This document shows, piece by piece, positions 33,633-42,543 of a DNA stretch of 64,000 nucleotides. The stretch is taken from assembly GCF_007859325.1 (NCBI RefSeq), contig NZ_VOHK01000001.1, positions 1 through 64,000 on the forward strand. The letters are read 5' to 3'. A program made the position numbers and the translations under genes. Source of the stretch: Luteimonas marina. Its GTDB lineage: Bacteria > Pseudomonadota > Gammaproteobacteria > Xanthomonadales > Xanthomonadaceae. The notes beneath the pieces were generated by a model, which was not told the origin of the DNA, did no database searches, and worked only from the letters and a program-made list of their open reading frames with translations. Every line of letters starts with the position of its first letter. Positions within the stretch are counted from its first letter, which is position 1.

Positions 33633-34754
33633 TCAATCCACGTATCGCTCGAACTTCCTGCCGCCCTGGAACGGCATCACGTGCTGCGCGACGATGCCCT
33701 CGGGGACCGTTTCCAGCTTCATTACGCCGTACTCCGCCGGCCATTCGCCCTGGTCGCGAGGCAGCTTGAAGGTGCCCATCAGCATGTCGACCAGCGGCAG
33801 GTGGATCGCGTAGTTCACGTCGATGTAGTCCTGCTGCCGCGCATGGTGCCAGTGGTGGTAGCGCGGCAGCACCAGCAGGTACTCCAGCCAGCCGAAGCGC
33901 ACGCCGATGTTCGCGTGCGCGACCACCGCCTGCAGGCCGACCAGGATCACGTAGGCATTGACTGCCGGCGCCGAGAAGCCCAGCACCAGCAGCGGCAGCA
34001 GCACCGCGCTGCGGGTCAGCACGATCTCGACGAAGTGGATGCGCGAGCCGGCCAGCCAGTCCATCTCGCGGCTGGAATGGTGCACGGCGTGGAAGCGCCA
34101 GAGCCAGGGGATGTTGTGGTAGGCGCGGTGCAGCAGTGCCTGCGCCAGGTCGGCGACGAACACCGCGATCAGGAACTGCGCCCACACCGGCAGCGACTGG
34201 ATCGCCGCCTTCAGCGCGGGGAAGGCGGCCAGCCCTGCGATCGTCGAGGTCGAGGCGGTGACCAGGATCAGGATGAACTGCACCAGCACGTGGCTCATGA
34301 AGAAATACGCCACGTCGGTGCGCCAGCCCTTGCGCAGCGGCGAGACGCGGCGCTTGCCGAGGTAGTGCTCCAGCGGCACGAACACCAGCGCCGAGAAGAA
34401 CAGCGAGATCACGAACCAGTCCAGGCCGAGTGAGTAGGGCGTCTGCCCGATCGAATCGAACTGCACGTTGGTGCCGCCGATCAGCACCGCCAGCGTCGCC
34501 GCGCCGACGCCGACCGCGGCGATGCGCTTGTTGCGGTCGCGCAGGATCGACACCGTGCCGAGGATGAAGGCGGCGATCAGCCCGACCAGCAGCAGGTGCC
34601 GGGCGAAGTCCTCGCTGTAGACCGCGCGGAACTCCTTGCTGGTGAGCAGTTCGGGGAAATGGAAGCACAGCACCGCGAACACGCTGAGCAGGCCGAGCAT
34701 CGCCGAGGCGTAGGCGAAGAAGGAGCGTCGCTTGCGGGGCGGGCTGGCGTCCAT
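33633..34754 (-). CDS. Sterol desaturase / fatty-acid hydroxylase superfamily membrane protein
   Basis: A 373-residue polytopic protein. About seven hydrophobic segments surround the di-iron histidine boxes HRAYH, HAVHHSSREMD and HHWHHARQQD, with a final Asn/His (NYAIHLPL). Members hydroxylate or desaturate lipids at the membrane using O2. The substrate is not predictable, though ornithine or hopanoid lipids and carotenoids are precedents. It is convergent with the GST gene, with 28 bp between stops. Confidence 0.88.
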   Translation of the reverse strand: MDASPPRKRRSFFAYASAMLGLLSVFAVLCFHFPELLTSKEFRAVYSEDFARHLLLVGLIAAFILGTVSILRDRNKRIAAVGVGAATLAVLIGGTNVQFDSIGQTPYSLGLDWFVISLFFSALVFVPLEHYLGKRRVSPLRKGWRTDVAYFFMSHVLVQFILILVTASTSTIAGLAAFPALKAAIQSLPVWAQFLIAVFVADLAQALLHRAYHNIPWLWRFHAVHHSSREMDWLAGSRIHFVEIVLTRSAVLLPLLVLGFSAPAVNAYVILVGLQAVVAHANIGVRFGWLEYLLVLPRYHHWHHARQQDYIDVNYAIHLPLVDMLMGTFKLPRDQGEWPAEYGVMKLETVPEGIVAQHVMPFQGGRKFERYVD

Positions 34755-34831
34755 GTGGCGGTCCGTCGTCGGGTGGCGGCGAAAGCTTAGGGCATCCGGC
34801 GAGGGAAATGGTTGCCGCGATACAGGGAAGC

Positions 34832-34932
34832 CGTCATCCCCGCGAAGGCGGGGATCCAGCGTCTTTGTGTTGGAAAGGCAGGGTGGGCATCCCGCGTAAA
34901 GACAATGGATCCCCGCCTTCGCGGGGATGACG
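34832..34932. repeat. Hairpin repeat, family CGTCATCCCCGCGAAGGCGGGG
   Basis: The left arm CGTCATCCCCGCGAAGGCGG plus GGATCCAGCGTCTTTGTG is mirrored on the right by AAAGACAATGGATCCCCGCC and TTCGCGGGGATGACG. Inner and outer symmetry are both conserved. It lies between the desaturase start and the pldA stop. Confidence 0.85.
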
Positions 34933-34964
34933 AAGGAGGAGGAGCCGGCGCGCCAGCCGTTGCG

Positions 34965-36146
34965 CTACTCGACGCGCGGCTCGAACCACTCCTGCAGCGA
35001 GATGCCCAGCCCCACGTAGGTCGCCTTGTGGTTGTAGTCGATCAGGCTCTCGCCGTAGCCGTGGAACAGCTGCAGGCGTCCGCGCATCGGCAGCGAGCGG
35101 TGGATCGGGAAACCCCAGTCGAACTGCAGCGCGCCGTGCGAGCGATCGCCGCCGCGCAGCGAATGCCGCGCCATCAGCGAGAACTCGTTGCGTCCGCGCA
35201 CGTGGGTCAGGGTCGCGTCGCCGCGGCCGATGTAGTCCTCGATGTCGGGGTTGTCGTCGTCGTCGCCGTCGGAGACCCGGATCCACGGGCGCAGCACCAG
35301 CGCCCAGTCGTCGCGGTCGAGGCCGATGTTGAACATGATCCGGTTCCAGCTGCGCGACAGCGGATCGCCGCGGCCGTTGGACTGGTGGTTGATGCCGACC
35401 GCGGCCATCCGCCCCTTCCATCCGGCGATGCTGTAGCCGTTGCGGAACACGAGCAGCACCTCGGGCTCGTAGTTGGTCTCGCGGAACGGCCGCGACTGCT
35501 CGCCGTTGTAGACCTGCCAGCGCGAACTCTGGGTGTAGCCCATCCAGATGTCGCCGTTGTCGCCGAACAGGTTCTCGACCGCCTTGGTCTTGAAGCTCAG
35601 CTGGAACTTGGCCTCGATCGAATCCAGCCCCATCGGTGCGGTGACGGTGTTGTCCGGATTCTCCGAGCGCGGCATGTCGTTGACGTCGGAGGTCCAGAAC
35701 GCCGGCAGCAGGTAGAGCGGCTTGTAGGCGCGGAAGTTGAAGATGCCGAGCTTGGAATCCCGGGCCAGCTCCCAGCGGCTGTCGAGCAGCGATCCGCGGC
35801 CCACGTTCGCCAGCGCGCTGTCCAGCGCGTCGTCGTCGTGGCGGAACAGGTCGTCGCCACGCCGCGGCGCCTGTTCGCGCGCCTGCGCGGCCCTGGCCTC
35901 CGCTTCGGCTTGAGCGGCCTGCAGCGCCTGCCTGGCCTCCTGCGCCGCGAGGTCCGCCTGCTGCGGGCCGCCGGACGAGGCGCGCCGGGCGAGGGTGTCG
36001 TAGCAGGCGAGCCGGGCGGCGTCGATCTCGATCGCGGCGCAGCGCTCGAGCGAGGTCGCGTCGGCGGTCTGCGCCATCCCCGGTGCGACCGCGGACAGCA
36101 GCACGAACGGGAGCAGGCGTGCCGGCGAGGATTTGGGTGGGCTCAT
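34965..36146 (-). CDS. pldA: Outer-membrane phospholipase A1
   Basis: A 393-residue protein with a signal peptide (to about 25, GMAQ), a Cys-containing N-terminal segment (ERCAAIEIDAARLACYDTLA), an Ala/Gln-rich coiled linker (about 60-95) and a 12-strand barrel. Barrel motifs are YTQSSRWQVYN, RPFRETNYEPE and the catalytic GINHQSNGRGDPLSRSWNR with the His-Ser pair, then the DWGFPIHR strand. It hydrolyses mislocalised outer-leaflet phospholipids. Its ATG overlaps the stop of the MscS-type gene (ATGA), so the two form one unit. Confidence 0.9.
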   Translation of the reverse strand: MSPPKSSPARLLPFVLLSAVAPGMAQTADATSLERCAAIEIDAARLACYDTLARRASSGGPQQADLAAQEARQALQAAQAEAEARAAQAREQAPRRGDDLFRHDDDALDSALANVGRGSLLDSRWELARDSKLGIFNFRAYKPLYLLPAFWTSDVNDMPRSENPDNTVTAPMGLDSIEAKFQLSFKTKAVENLFGDNGDIWMGYTQSSRWQVYNGEQSRPFRETNYEPEVLLVFRNGYSIAGWKGRMAAVGINHQSNGRGDPLSRSWNRIMFNIGLDRDDWALVLRPWIRVSDGDDDDNPDIEDYIGRGDATLTHVRGRNEFSLMARHSLRGGDRSHGALQFDWGFPIHRSLPMRGRLQLFHGYGESLIDYNHKATYVGLGISLQEWFEPRVE

Positions 36147-37312
36147 GGCGTATCCGCGGTGGGCTCGAGGAGATTGTTGTCGCCATCGGCCGCCTGCTGC
36201 GCCTGGGCAAGCTGCTCGTCGATGTCGCGATTGACCGAGGTATCGGCGTCGGCGTCGTGGATCGGCTCGGCGTGGCCGGCGGGCGCCGCGTCGCCTGGCT
36301 CGCGCGCCGTGAGGACGTGGTAGGTGGTCCGCGGCGCTTCGATGCCCGCGCGCGCGAACGCGGCCTTGACCCGGCGGATCGCCTCGCTGCGGACCTTGCC
36401 CAGGTCGCTCTCGCGCTGGTCGACCCAGCCGAAGAACCGCAGCACGATGCCGGCGGCCGAGAACTCCTGCACGCTCCACGAGGGGCCGGGGTCGGTCAGC
36501 ACGCCCTCGATCTGCCGCACCTGCTCGATCGCCAGCGCGTGCGAGACGCGGATCGACTGGCTGCCGTCGATGGCGACGGTGAAATCGAAGCGCCGCTTGG
36601 GATTGCGGCTGTAGTTGAGCACGATCGCCTTGAACACCAGCGCGTTGGGCAGGCGCAGCTCGTTGCCGTCGAGCGTCATCAGCACCGTGGCGCGCGAATG
36701 CAGCGCGACCACCTTGCCCTCGTTGCCGTCGATCACCACGTGCTCGCCCGGCGCGAACGGCTGGCGCAGGCTGAGCAGGACGCCGGCGACGTAGTTCTCG
36801 GCGATGTCCTTGAAGGCGAAGCCGAGCACCAGGCCGACCACGCCGGCCGAACCGAGCACGGCCGTGACCAGCGCGGTGGCGTTGAGCAGGTTGAGCGCCA
36901 GCAGCACGCCGAACAGGGTGATCAGCGCGCGCAGCACGTTGCGGATCAACCCGTCCATGTAAGGGTTGTCGGTGCGCAGCCGCAGCAGGTGCAGCCGTCG
37001 CGACACGAACCCGCCCAGCCACGCGGCGAGCGTGACGATCAGCAGCGCCACCAGCAGCAGGGGCAGCTTCGCCACCACCTCGGCCAGCTTCGCCGCGGCC
37101 TTGTCGAAGGCGAAATCGAAGCGACCGCGGATGTCGGTGTCGGGGGGCGGCAGTTCGGCGGCGGGCTCCGCCGTGGCGGATGCGGGCGTGGCGTCGTCGG
37201 CCGCCGCCTGCATCGCCCCGGCCGGCAGCGCCGCCAGCAGGCAGGCCAGGAGCAGGGGCAGCAGCAGGATCAGGCGGACGAGGTGTCCGGAACGGGAACC
37301 AGGGGCAGGCAT
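36143..37312 (-). CDS. MscS-family mechanosensitive channel
   Basis: A 389-residue protein with an N-terminal signal-like helix (about 12-34), TM helices at about 84-106 and 124-146, and the pore helix with AVLGSAGVVGLVLGFAFKDI, the typical Gly/Ala-packed TM3. The MscS beta domain follows (PFAPGEHVVIDGNEGKVVAL, LPNALVFKAIVLNYS). The C-terminus is acidic and probably disordered (HDADADTSVNRDIDEQ). It would release solutes on hypo-osmotic shock. Start ATG 37312; a longer frame to 37747 is antisense-compositional read-through into the next gene. Confidence 0.88.
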   Translation of the reverse strand: MPAPGSRSGHLVRLILLLPLLLACLLAALPAGAMQAAADDATPASATAEPAAELPPPDTDIRGRFDFAFDKAAAKLAEVVAKLPLLLVALLIVTLAAWLGGFVSRRLHLLRLRTDNPYMDGLIRNVLRALITLFGVLLALNLLNATALVTAVLGSAGVVGLVLGFAFKDIAENYVAGVLLSLRQPFAPGEHVVIDGNEGKVVALHSRATVLMTLDGNELRLPNALVFKAIVLNYSRNPKRRFDFTVAIDGSQSIRVSHALAIEQVRQIEGVLTDPGPSWSVQEFSAAGIVLRFFGWVDQRESDLGKVRSEAIRRVKAAFARAGIEAPRTTYHVLTAREPGDAAPAGHAEPIHDADADTSVNRDIDEQLAQAQQAADGDNNLLEPTADTP

Positions 37313-37365
37313 GCGGGGACGTCGGGGAGAAAGCCGCAGTCTATCGTCGCGCCGGCAAGGCCGCG

Positions 37366-37869
37366 TCAATCGTGCCACCACGCCAGCGCGAAGATGCCGA
37401 TCATCGCGAACGCCAGCGTGAGCTTGAGCACGATGCCGACGAAGATGCCGAACCAGGTGCCGATGCCGACCTTCGTCGCCTTCCCGAGGTCTTCGCCGCC
37501 GATGCTGCGGCGATCGGCCAGTTCGCCGAGCACCGCGCCCACGAACGGCCCGGCGAACACCCCGACCAGCCCGAAGAACAGCCCCACGACCGCACCGACC
37601 AGCGCGCCCAGCACCGCCAGCCGGCTCGCGCCGACGCGCTTCGCGCCCGCGGCGGAGGCAAGGAAGTCGATGCCGATCGACAGCAGGGTCAGCACCGCCA
37701 GCAGCAGGATCGTCCACACGCCGATCTGCTCGAAATTCCCCGCCCACGCCGCCAGCAGCATGCCGCCGAACACCAGCGGCAGCCCGGGCAGGGCGGGCAG
37801 GACGGTGCCGGCGATGCCGACCAGCACCATCAGCAGCGCGATGGCGTAGTAGATCGATTGCGTGTCCAT
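37366..37869 (-). CDS. DUF456 family membrane protein
   Basis: A 167-residue hydrophobic protein with five to six predicted helices and the DUF456 pattern: GTVLPALPGLPLVFGGMLL, SIGIDFLASAAGAKRVGASR and GLVGVFAGPFVGAVLGEL with a Gly-rich GIGTWFGIFVGIVLKL end. Function unknown. The start ATG (MDTQSIYYAIALL) follows a GGAG; an upstream in-frame start would add 13 hydrophilic residues. It lies 53 bp before the MscS gene on the same strand. Confidence 0.85.
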   Translation of the reverse strand: MDTQSIYYAIALLMVLVGIAGTVLPALPGLPLVFGGMLLAAWAGNFEQIGVWTILLLAVLTLLSIGIDFLASAAGAKRVGASRLAVLGALVGAVVGLFFGLVGVFAGPFVGAVLGELADRRSIGGEDLGKATKVGIGTWFGIFVGIVLKLTLAFAMIGIFALAWWHD

Positions 37870-38068
37870 GGGGGCTCCGTGGACGGCGGGTGCCGTCGAC
37901 AGGCGCATTCTGGCAAATGCGCGGCTCGCATGCGCGCTATCCGGGATCGTGCCGTCCGCGGCGCCGTCGTGGCCGCTTGCCGGGGGAGATCGCGTTGATC
38001 ACTGCAATACTTGTACGTGTTGCGCGGAATGTGTCCGCGCACGGCAGCCAAGGACCGGAGGAACCAGG

Positions 38069-38311
38069 ATGTCTTCAGAGCGCCAGACGGGTACGGTGAA
38101 GAGTATCGCCGCGGGCAACGTGGTCGTGGGATGGGCCAGTCCGGGCGACGTGGTCTTCCGGGTCGCCGACTTCGCGGCAGCGGGCGTCGCTGTCCCGCCT
38201 GTCGGACAGCCCCTCGTCTTTTTCGCCGAGAGCGGGAATGCGTCGAGCGCCAGCCTCACCCAAGGGCCTTCGGGCGGAGGCGGAAGCGGGGGAGTTGCCG
38301 TCATCACCTAG
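38069..38311 (+). CDS. Small hypothetical protein, possible OB-fold
   Basis: An 80-residue protein with MSSERQTGTVKSIAAGNVVV, GWASPGDVVFRVAD, PPVGQPLVFFAESG and a Gly-rich tail (GPSGGGGSGGVAVIT). The TGTVK opening and GQPLVFFAE strand faintly recall cold-shock OB-folds, but the RNP motifs are missing. A strong GGAGGA lies seven bases before the ATG, supporting expression. Monocistronic; no function is assigned. Confidence 0.65.
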   Translation: MSSERQTGTVKSIAAGNVVVGWASPGDVVFRVADFAAAGVAVPPVGQPLVFFAESGNASSASLTQGPSGGGGSGGVAVIT

Positions 38312-38424
38312 CGTGGCGGCGTCCGGATACGCTGGCGGACCCCCTCCGTGCATCGGGAAAGGGTCGGCCCGGACGCGACGGAGGGCGGTGCGCCCCCGTC
38401 GCGCGTTGATCTCTGGCGCCGGAA

Positions 38425-38913
38425 TCAATAGGCCCAGGCGCGACCGTTCTGCACGCGGACGTAGGAACCTTCGCGGATGCCGTCCAGATCGGCCTGGTGC
38501 ACGGCGGTGGTACGGCCGTCGTCCATGCGGACATGGATCGTGTAGCCGCTGCGGTTGGCGCCGGTGCGGTTCTGGATGGCGTTGCCCGCCACCGCGCCGC
38601 CGGCGGCGCCCGCGGCGATCGCGACGTTGCGGCGGCCTTCGCTGTCGGTGTTCTTGCGCGCCAGTTCCTTGGCCGCCACCGCGCCGACGATGCCGCCGAG
38701 CACCGGGCCGACGACGTTGGTGCCACCGCCGGCGGCGGAGGTTTCGATCGCGACCACCGTGCCGCAGTCGCTGCAGCGGCCGGCCGGCGGCGCGGTGTTG
38801 CCGTAGCCGCTGCCGTAACCCGGGCCGTAGCCGGGTGAAGTGCTGGCGCAGCCGGCGAGGGCCAGCGCGGCAGTCGTGGCGGCACAGGTCAGGATGCGCA
38901 TGCGGACGTTCAT
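38425..38913 (-). CDS. Glycine-zipper (SlyB/17-kDa antigen-like) lipoprotein
   Basis: A 162-residue outer-membrane lipoprotein with lipobox LALAGC, a Tyr/Gly-rich linker (GYGPGYGSGYG), CSDCGTVVAIE, then a two-helix glycine zipper (VVGPVLGGIVGAVAAKELA; NVAIAAGAAGGAVAGNAIQ) and a C-terminal beta region (YTIHVRMDDGRTTAV; YVRVQNGRAWAY). It resembles SlyB/PcpY. The start follows GAGGAG. Envelope-integrity role likely. Confidence 0.88.
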   Translation of the reverse strand: MNVRMRILTCAATTAALALAGCASTSPGYGPGYGSGYGNTAPPAGRCSDCGTVVAIETSAAGGGTNVVGPVLGGIVGAVAAKELARKNTDSEGRRNVAIAAGAAGGAVAGNAIQNRTGANRSGYTIHVRMDDGRTTAVHQADLDGIREGSYVRVQNGRAWAY

Positions 38914-39067
38914 CGGAAGCTCCTCGCAGGTGGACGATGCGGGCGGCGCGTGCGGCGCAGCCGTCGATCGGGACACTAGGCGGAGGTCGGTGAACGCGGC
39001 AGCAATTCCGCGTCGCGATCGTGCAAACGGTGCTGATCGATGCAGTTGCGGTTCAGGCGGCGGATTC

Positions 39068-39095
39068 GCGACCGTTTCGGAAAAACGACGGTCGC
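39068..39095 (-). terminator. Inverted repeat downstream of cytochrome-like gene
   Basis: GCGACCGT (39068-39075) and ACGGTCGC (39088-39095) form a perfect 8-bp stem with a 12-base loop, 34 bp beyond the stop of the minus-strand gene at 39129. The inner AAAAAC run could serve as a weak T-run when read leftwards. Probable terminator. Confidence 0.45.
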
Positions 39096-39128
39096 GCAGC
39101 CCGAACTACGGAGGCTTCGGGCCGGACC

Positions 39129-39599
39129 TCAGCGGAAGTCCTGGTGGCAGGCCTTGCAGGCTTCGCCGACCTGACTGACGGCCTGCTCCACGCCCTCGCA
39201 GCCGAGCGGAGGCGCCGCCAGCGCCGCGTCCAGCGTGCCGCGGAACTTCGCCGAGTGCGCGACGAAGTTCCGGTCGTCGCGCAGTTCCGGGAACGCGCGC
39301 TCGAAATCGTTGCCGAGGCTGCGCAACGACTGCAGGTGCGGCAGGGTGTCGGTCGGGCTGCAGCGGTTCGCGCCGGCGTTGTCCTGCAGCTGCGCGGCCT
39401 GCGCCGACAGCAGGTGCATCAGCGCATGAGGATAGTGGTCGCGCCAGGTCTTGCGCGATTCCAGCGTGCGCATGAGCATCACCAGCGCCACGATGCCGAT
39501 GACCAGGCCGAGCAGGAACATGAACAGGTACTTCGACGCGGCGGACGGCGGCTTGCGGGCGGGCTTGGCGTCGGGCGTGGGCTGCGGCGTGGTCGACAT
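39129..39599 (-). CDS. Membrane-anchored c'-type cytochrome-like protein
   Basis: A 156-residue protein with a basic cytosolic start (PDAKPARKPPSAASK), one membrane helix (about 25-46, FMFLLGLVIGIVALVMLM) and a helical periplasmic domain ending with the heme motif CKACH followed by QDFR, as in class II (c'/c556) cytochromes where CxxCH is at the C-terminus. It probably shuttles electrons in the periplasm or senses NO/CO. Divergent from tcdA, sharing a 61-bp promoter gap. Confidence 0.78.
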   Translation of the reverse strand: MSTTPQPTPDAKPARKPPSAASKYLFMFLLGLVIGIVALVMLMRTLESRKTWRDHYPHALMHLLSAQAAQLQDNAGANRCSPTDTLPHLQSLRSLGNDFERAFPELRDDRNFVAHSAKFRGTLDAALAAPPLGCEGVEQAVSQVGEACKACHQDFR

Positions 39600-39660
39600 G
39601 GCTGGCTCCGTGGCTGGCGCGGCGACGATAGCATGCGGGTGCGGCCGGTAGACTGTCGCC

Positions 39661-40446
39661 ATGGACGAGGCATGGACCGAACGATTCGCGGGCATCGACC
39701 GCCTGTACGGGCGCGGCGCGGTCGATCGCCTGCGCGCGCGGCGCGTGGCGGTGGTGGGCCTGGGCGGCGTCGGTTCGTGGGTGGTCGAGGCCCTGGCGCG
39801 CAGCGCGATCGGACACCTGACGCTGATCGATGCCGACGACCTGTGCCTGTCCAACACCAACCGCCAGCTGCCCGCGCTCGACGGGCAGTACGGCCGCAAC
39901 AAGGCCGAAGCGATGGCCGAACGTTGCCGCGCGATCAATCCCGCGATCTCGCTCGACGTCGTGCCGATGTTCCTCACGCCCGGCAACCTCGGCGACCTGC
40001 TCGACCGCGGCTTCGACCTGGTGGTGGACGCCTGCGACAGCTTCCGCAGCAAGGTGGAACTGATCGCGTGGTGCCGTCGCCGCAAGCAGCCGGTGCTGAC
40101 CGTCGGCGCCGCCGGCGGGCGCACCGACCCGACCCTGGTGCGCGTGCGCGACCTCTCGCGCACCGAGCACGACGCGATGCTGGCGCTGATCCGCCGGAAG
40201 CTGCGCGGCGAGTTCAACTTCCCGAAGAACCGGGACCGCTATTTCGGCGTGCCGGCGGTGTACTCGCTGGAGAACGTGAAGTACCCGCAGGCGGACGGCA
40301 CGGTCTGCGGACTGCGCCCGCAGGTGGGGCCGGACGCGGCGCTGAAGCTCGACTGCGGCGCCGGCCTGGGTGCGGCCACGCACATCACCGGCGCGTTCGC
40401 CTTCGCGGCGGCGGGCAAGGCGCTGGACATGCTGCTCAAGCCGTAG
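39661..40446 (+). CDS. tcdA: tRNA threonylcarbamoyladenosine dehydratase
   Basis: A 261-residue E1-like (ThiF/MoeB) ATPase: VAVVGLGGVGSWVVEALARS (29-48) with the nucleotide loop, LIDADDLCLSNTNRQ, and DACDSFRSK. ThiF relatives with these motifs and no rhodanese domain that cyclise t6A37 to ct6A in tRNA are TcdA (CsdL). The start ATG is the first in frame, right after the divergent gene's leader. Stop 40446 is followed by a REP-like repeat and convergent tatD. Confidence 0.87.
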   Translation: MDEAWTERFAGIDRLYGRGAVDRLRARRVAVVGLGGVGSWVVEALARSAIGHLTLIDADDLCLSNTNRQLPALDGQYGRNKAEAMAERCRAINPAISLDVVPMFLTPGNLGDLLDRGFDLVVDACDSFRSKVELIAWCRRRKQPVLTVGAAGGRTDPTLVRVRDLSRTEHDAMLALIRRKLRGEFNFPKNRDRYFGVPAVYSLENVKYPQADGTVCGLRPQVGPDAALKLDCGAGLGAATHITGAFAFAAAGKALDMLLKP

Positions 40447-40508
40447 GAGCGCCGCCGGCGCTCGCGGCGATGACCGGGCCACGGGTCGCGCCTGAAGACG
40501 TGCCTACG
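40443..40508. repeat. Variant REP element between tcdA and tatD
   Basis: GTAGGAGCGCCGCCGGCGCT then CGCGGC begins inside the tcdA stop region; a partial inverted partner (GGGTCGCGCC, GTGCCTACGG) ends about 40508, inside the 3' end of the tatD gene. It is the only REP-like element found outside the first 9.5 kb and may act as a bidirectional terminator. Confidence 0.55.
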
Positions 40509-41286
40509 GGGAGGGCAGGGCGAACAGGCGGCGCGCGTTGGCGGTGGTCGCGTCGGCGATCTCCCCTGGATCGCCATCGCGCAGGCGCGCAATCGTCTCC
40601 AGCACGGCCACCAATCGCGCCGGTTCGTTGCGCTCGCCGCGGATGCCGGCGTCGGGCTGGTCGGGCGCGTCGGTTTCCAGCAACAGGTATTCGAGCGGCA
40701 TGGTGGCCACGAGCCGGCGCAGGCGGTTGGCGCGCGCGTAGGTGACCGGTCCGCCCAGGCCGAGGAGGAAGCCGAGCTTCCACAGCTGCTGCGCCTGTTC
40801 CTCGCTGCCCGAAAAACTGTGCACCACGCCGCGCAGCGCCTGTGCCGGTCCGCCGATCCGCCGCAGCGTCGCGATCACCGCGTCCACCGCGCGCCGCGCG
40901 TGCACGATCACCGGCAGGTCGAACTCGCGCGCGAGCCGCAGCTGGCCTTCGAAATACGCCTGCTGCGCGGCCGGGTCCAGGCCGTCGACGAAATGGTCGA
41001 GGCCGCATTCGCCGACCGCGACCGGGTGTTCGCGCTCGATCCACGCGCGCAGCTGGTCGAGATGCTCCGGGCGATGGCGGTCGAGGTACATCGGGTGCAG
41101 GCCGTAGGCCGGATGCAGCCCAGGAGTCGCCCGGCACAGGTCGCGCAGCTTCGGCCAGCCGGCGGCGTCGACCGCCGGCACGACCTGGTGCAGGACGCCG
41201 GCGGCGCGGGCGCGCTCGACCACGGCGTCGCGGTCGCCGTCGAACTCCGGTGCATCGAGATGGCAGTGGCTGTCGATCAGCAGCAT
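40504..41286 (-). CDS. TatD-family metal-dependent hydrolase
   Basis: A 260-residue TIM-barrel nuclease: LLIDSHCHLDAPEFDGD gives the HxH metal site, VGECGLDH the Glu/Asp site, PVIVHARRAVDAV the His, VHSFSG the next His and LETDAPDQP the final Asp. TatD-like enzymes are 3'-5' DNases/RNases or D-aminoacyl-type hydrolases. Start ATG 41286. Convergent with tcdA, with the 3' end in a REP-like repeat. Confidence 0.9.
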   Translation of the reverse strand: MLLIDSHCHLDAPEFDGDRDAVVERARAAGVLHQVVPAVDAAGWPKLRDLCRATPGLHPAYGLHPMYLDRHRPEHLDQLRAWIEREHPVAVGECGLDHFVDGLDPAAQQAYFEGQLRLAREFDLPVIVHARRAVDAVIATLRRIGGPAQALRGVVHSFSGSEEQAQQLWKLGFLLGLGGPVTYARANRLRRLVATMPLEYLLLETDAPDQPDAGIRGERNEPARLVAVLETIARLRDGDPGEIADATTANARRLFALPSP

Positions 41287-41334
41287 GCGGTCGTGGCCAT
41301 GCCGTTCCTCGCGGCGCGCGCCCGTGGTCGCGGC

Positions 41335-41568
41335 TCAGGGCCGGCGCGCGGCGTCGCCCTCGATCGGCGGCTCGGGCGGCGCCTTGCGGCTCTTCCAGTT
41401 CGCCAGCAGCACGGTGCCCAGGCCGAGCACGATCTCGTCGATGAAAGGAATCGGATCGAATGGCCACAGGATGCTGATCGCGAACGCGACCGCGGTCAGC
41501 TTGAACAGCGTGGGGTAGCGCAATCCGCGCGCCCAGTTGAGCAGGGGGAGCAGCAGCGGGTTGGCCAT
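41335..41568 (-). CDS. Small membrane protein (DUF6116-like)
   Basis: A 77-residue protein with a hydrophobic centre (about 22-60; LFKLTAVAFAISILWPFDPI then PFIDEIVLGLGTVLLANW) and a Pro/Arg-rich tail. The WPFDPIPFIDEI motif is typical of the DUF1232/DUF6116 group of small membrane proteins. Function unknown. It precedes tatD on the same strand, 48 bp away. Confidence 0.7.
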   Translation of the reverse strand: MANPLLLPLLNWARGLRYPTLFKLTAVAFAISILWPFDPIPFIDEIVLGLGTVLLANWKSRKAPPEPPIEGDAARRP

Positions 41569-41744
41569 GCGGACGACTCCGGCAGGAGGACGGCGACGGC
41601 ACTCAAGCTATCACGGCGCGCAGCACGTGGCGATTCACGGGCGCGTCAGTTTGCGGGGAACTTTTCGGGGTCTTGTTCAGCTTCACAGTGCTGCAATCTG
41701 CCTGCACGTTCCAGTGTGGGCGGAAGGCCCCGTAGGAGAGACAC

Positions 41745-42515
41745 ATGAAAGGCAACACCCTGGCCATTGCCCTGGCGTCGCTGCTGGTCGGCGGCGTCGC
41801 AGTGGGCGCCTACCACAACAGTCGCGACAAGGCGGGGTCGCCCGATTCGTCCACCGCGGAAGAAATCGCTGCCGACGAGGGTGCCCGTCTCGAGTACGCG
41901 CCGGTCGTGGCGGTGATGCCGGTGACCGAGAAGGCCGAGCTGTACGCGACCGTGATCGGCACCGAGCCGGTCCGCGAAACCACCACCTCGACCACGCCGC
42001 GCCAGGTGTGCGAGGACGTCGTGGTGCAGGAGCGCCTGCCCGAGCGCGACGGCAACGTCGGCGGCACGGTCGCTGGCGCGGTGATCGGCGGCCTGGTCGG
42101 CAGCAACGTCGGCAGCGGCAGCGGCCGCCGGGCGGCGACCGCCGCGGGCGCGGTCGCGGGCGGCGTGATCGGCAACAAGGTCGACAAGCGCCACGTCGGC
42201 GGTCGCGTGGTCGAACGCGTCGACCGCCAGTGCCGCACCGTGCAGGACAGTGCGCAGTCCTCGCGCGTGGTCGCCTACAACGTGACCTACCGCAACCCGG
42301 ACGGCACCACCGGCACCATGCGCACCGGCGAGAAGCCGGGCAACCGCATCGCCTTGGGCAGCGAGGACCGCACCATCGGCTACGACGTGACCTACCGCTA
42401 CGACGGCGTCGAGCAGACCATCCGCATGGACGAGGAGCCGGGCGAGCGCCTGCCGGTCATCGACGGCGAGGTCATGACCCGCATGGCCTCGGCCGGGGCG
42501 CCCGATCGCGGCTGA
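41745..42515 (+). CDS. Glycine-zipper 2TM protein with internal duplication
   Basis: A 256-residue protein with an uncleaved N-terminal anchor (LAIALASLLVGGVAVGAY), an acidic linker, a conserved Cys-flanked entry (QVCEDVVVQERLP), a glycine zipper (GGTVAGAVIGGLVGSNVGSG; AAGAVAGGVIGNKV) and a C-terminal pair of matching strands, VVAYNVTYRNPDG and TIGYDVTYRYDG, suggesting internal duplication. There is no lipobox, unlike the 38425 homologue. A GTAGGAGAG site precedes the ATG. Followed by a strong terminator hairpin. Confidence 0.82.
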   Translation: MKGNTLAIALASLLVGGVAVGAYHNSRDKAGSPDSSTAEEIAADEGARLEYAPVVAVMPVTEKAELYATVIGTEPVRETTTSTTPRQVCEDVVVQERLPERDGNVGGTVAGAVIGGLVGSNVGSGSGRRAATAAGAVAGGVIGNKVDKRHVGGRVVERVDRQCRTVQDSAQSSRVVAYNVTYRNPDGTTGTMRTGEKPGNRIALGSEDRTIGYDVTYRYDGVEQTIRMDEEPGERLPVIDGEVMTRMASAGAPDRG

Positions 42516-42543
42516 TCCGGCGCTCCGTCACAGGCGTTTCCCC

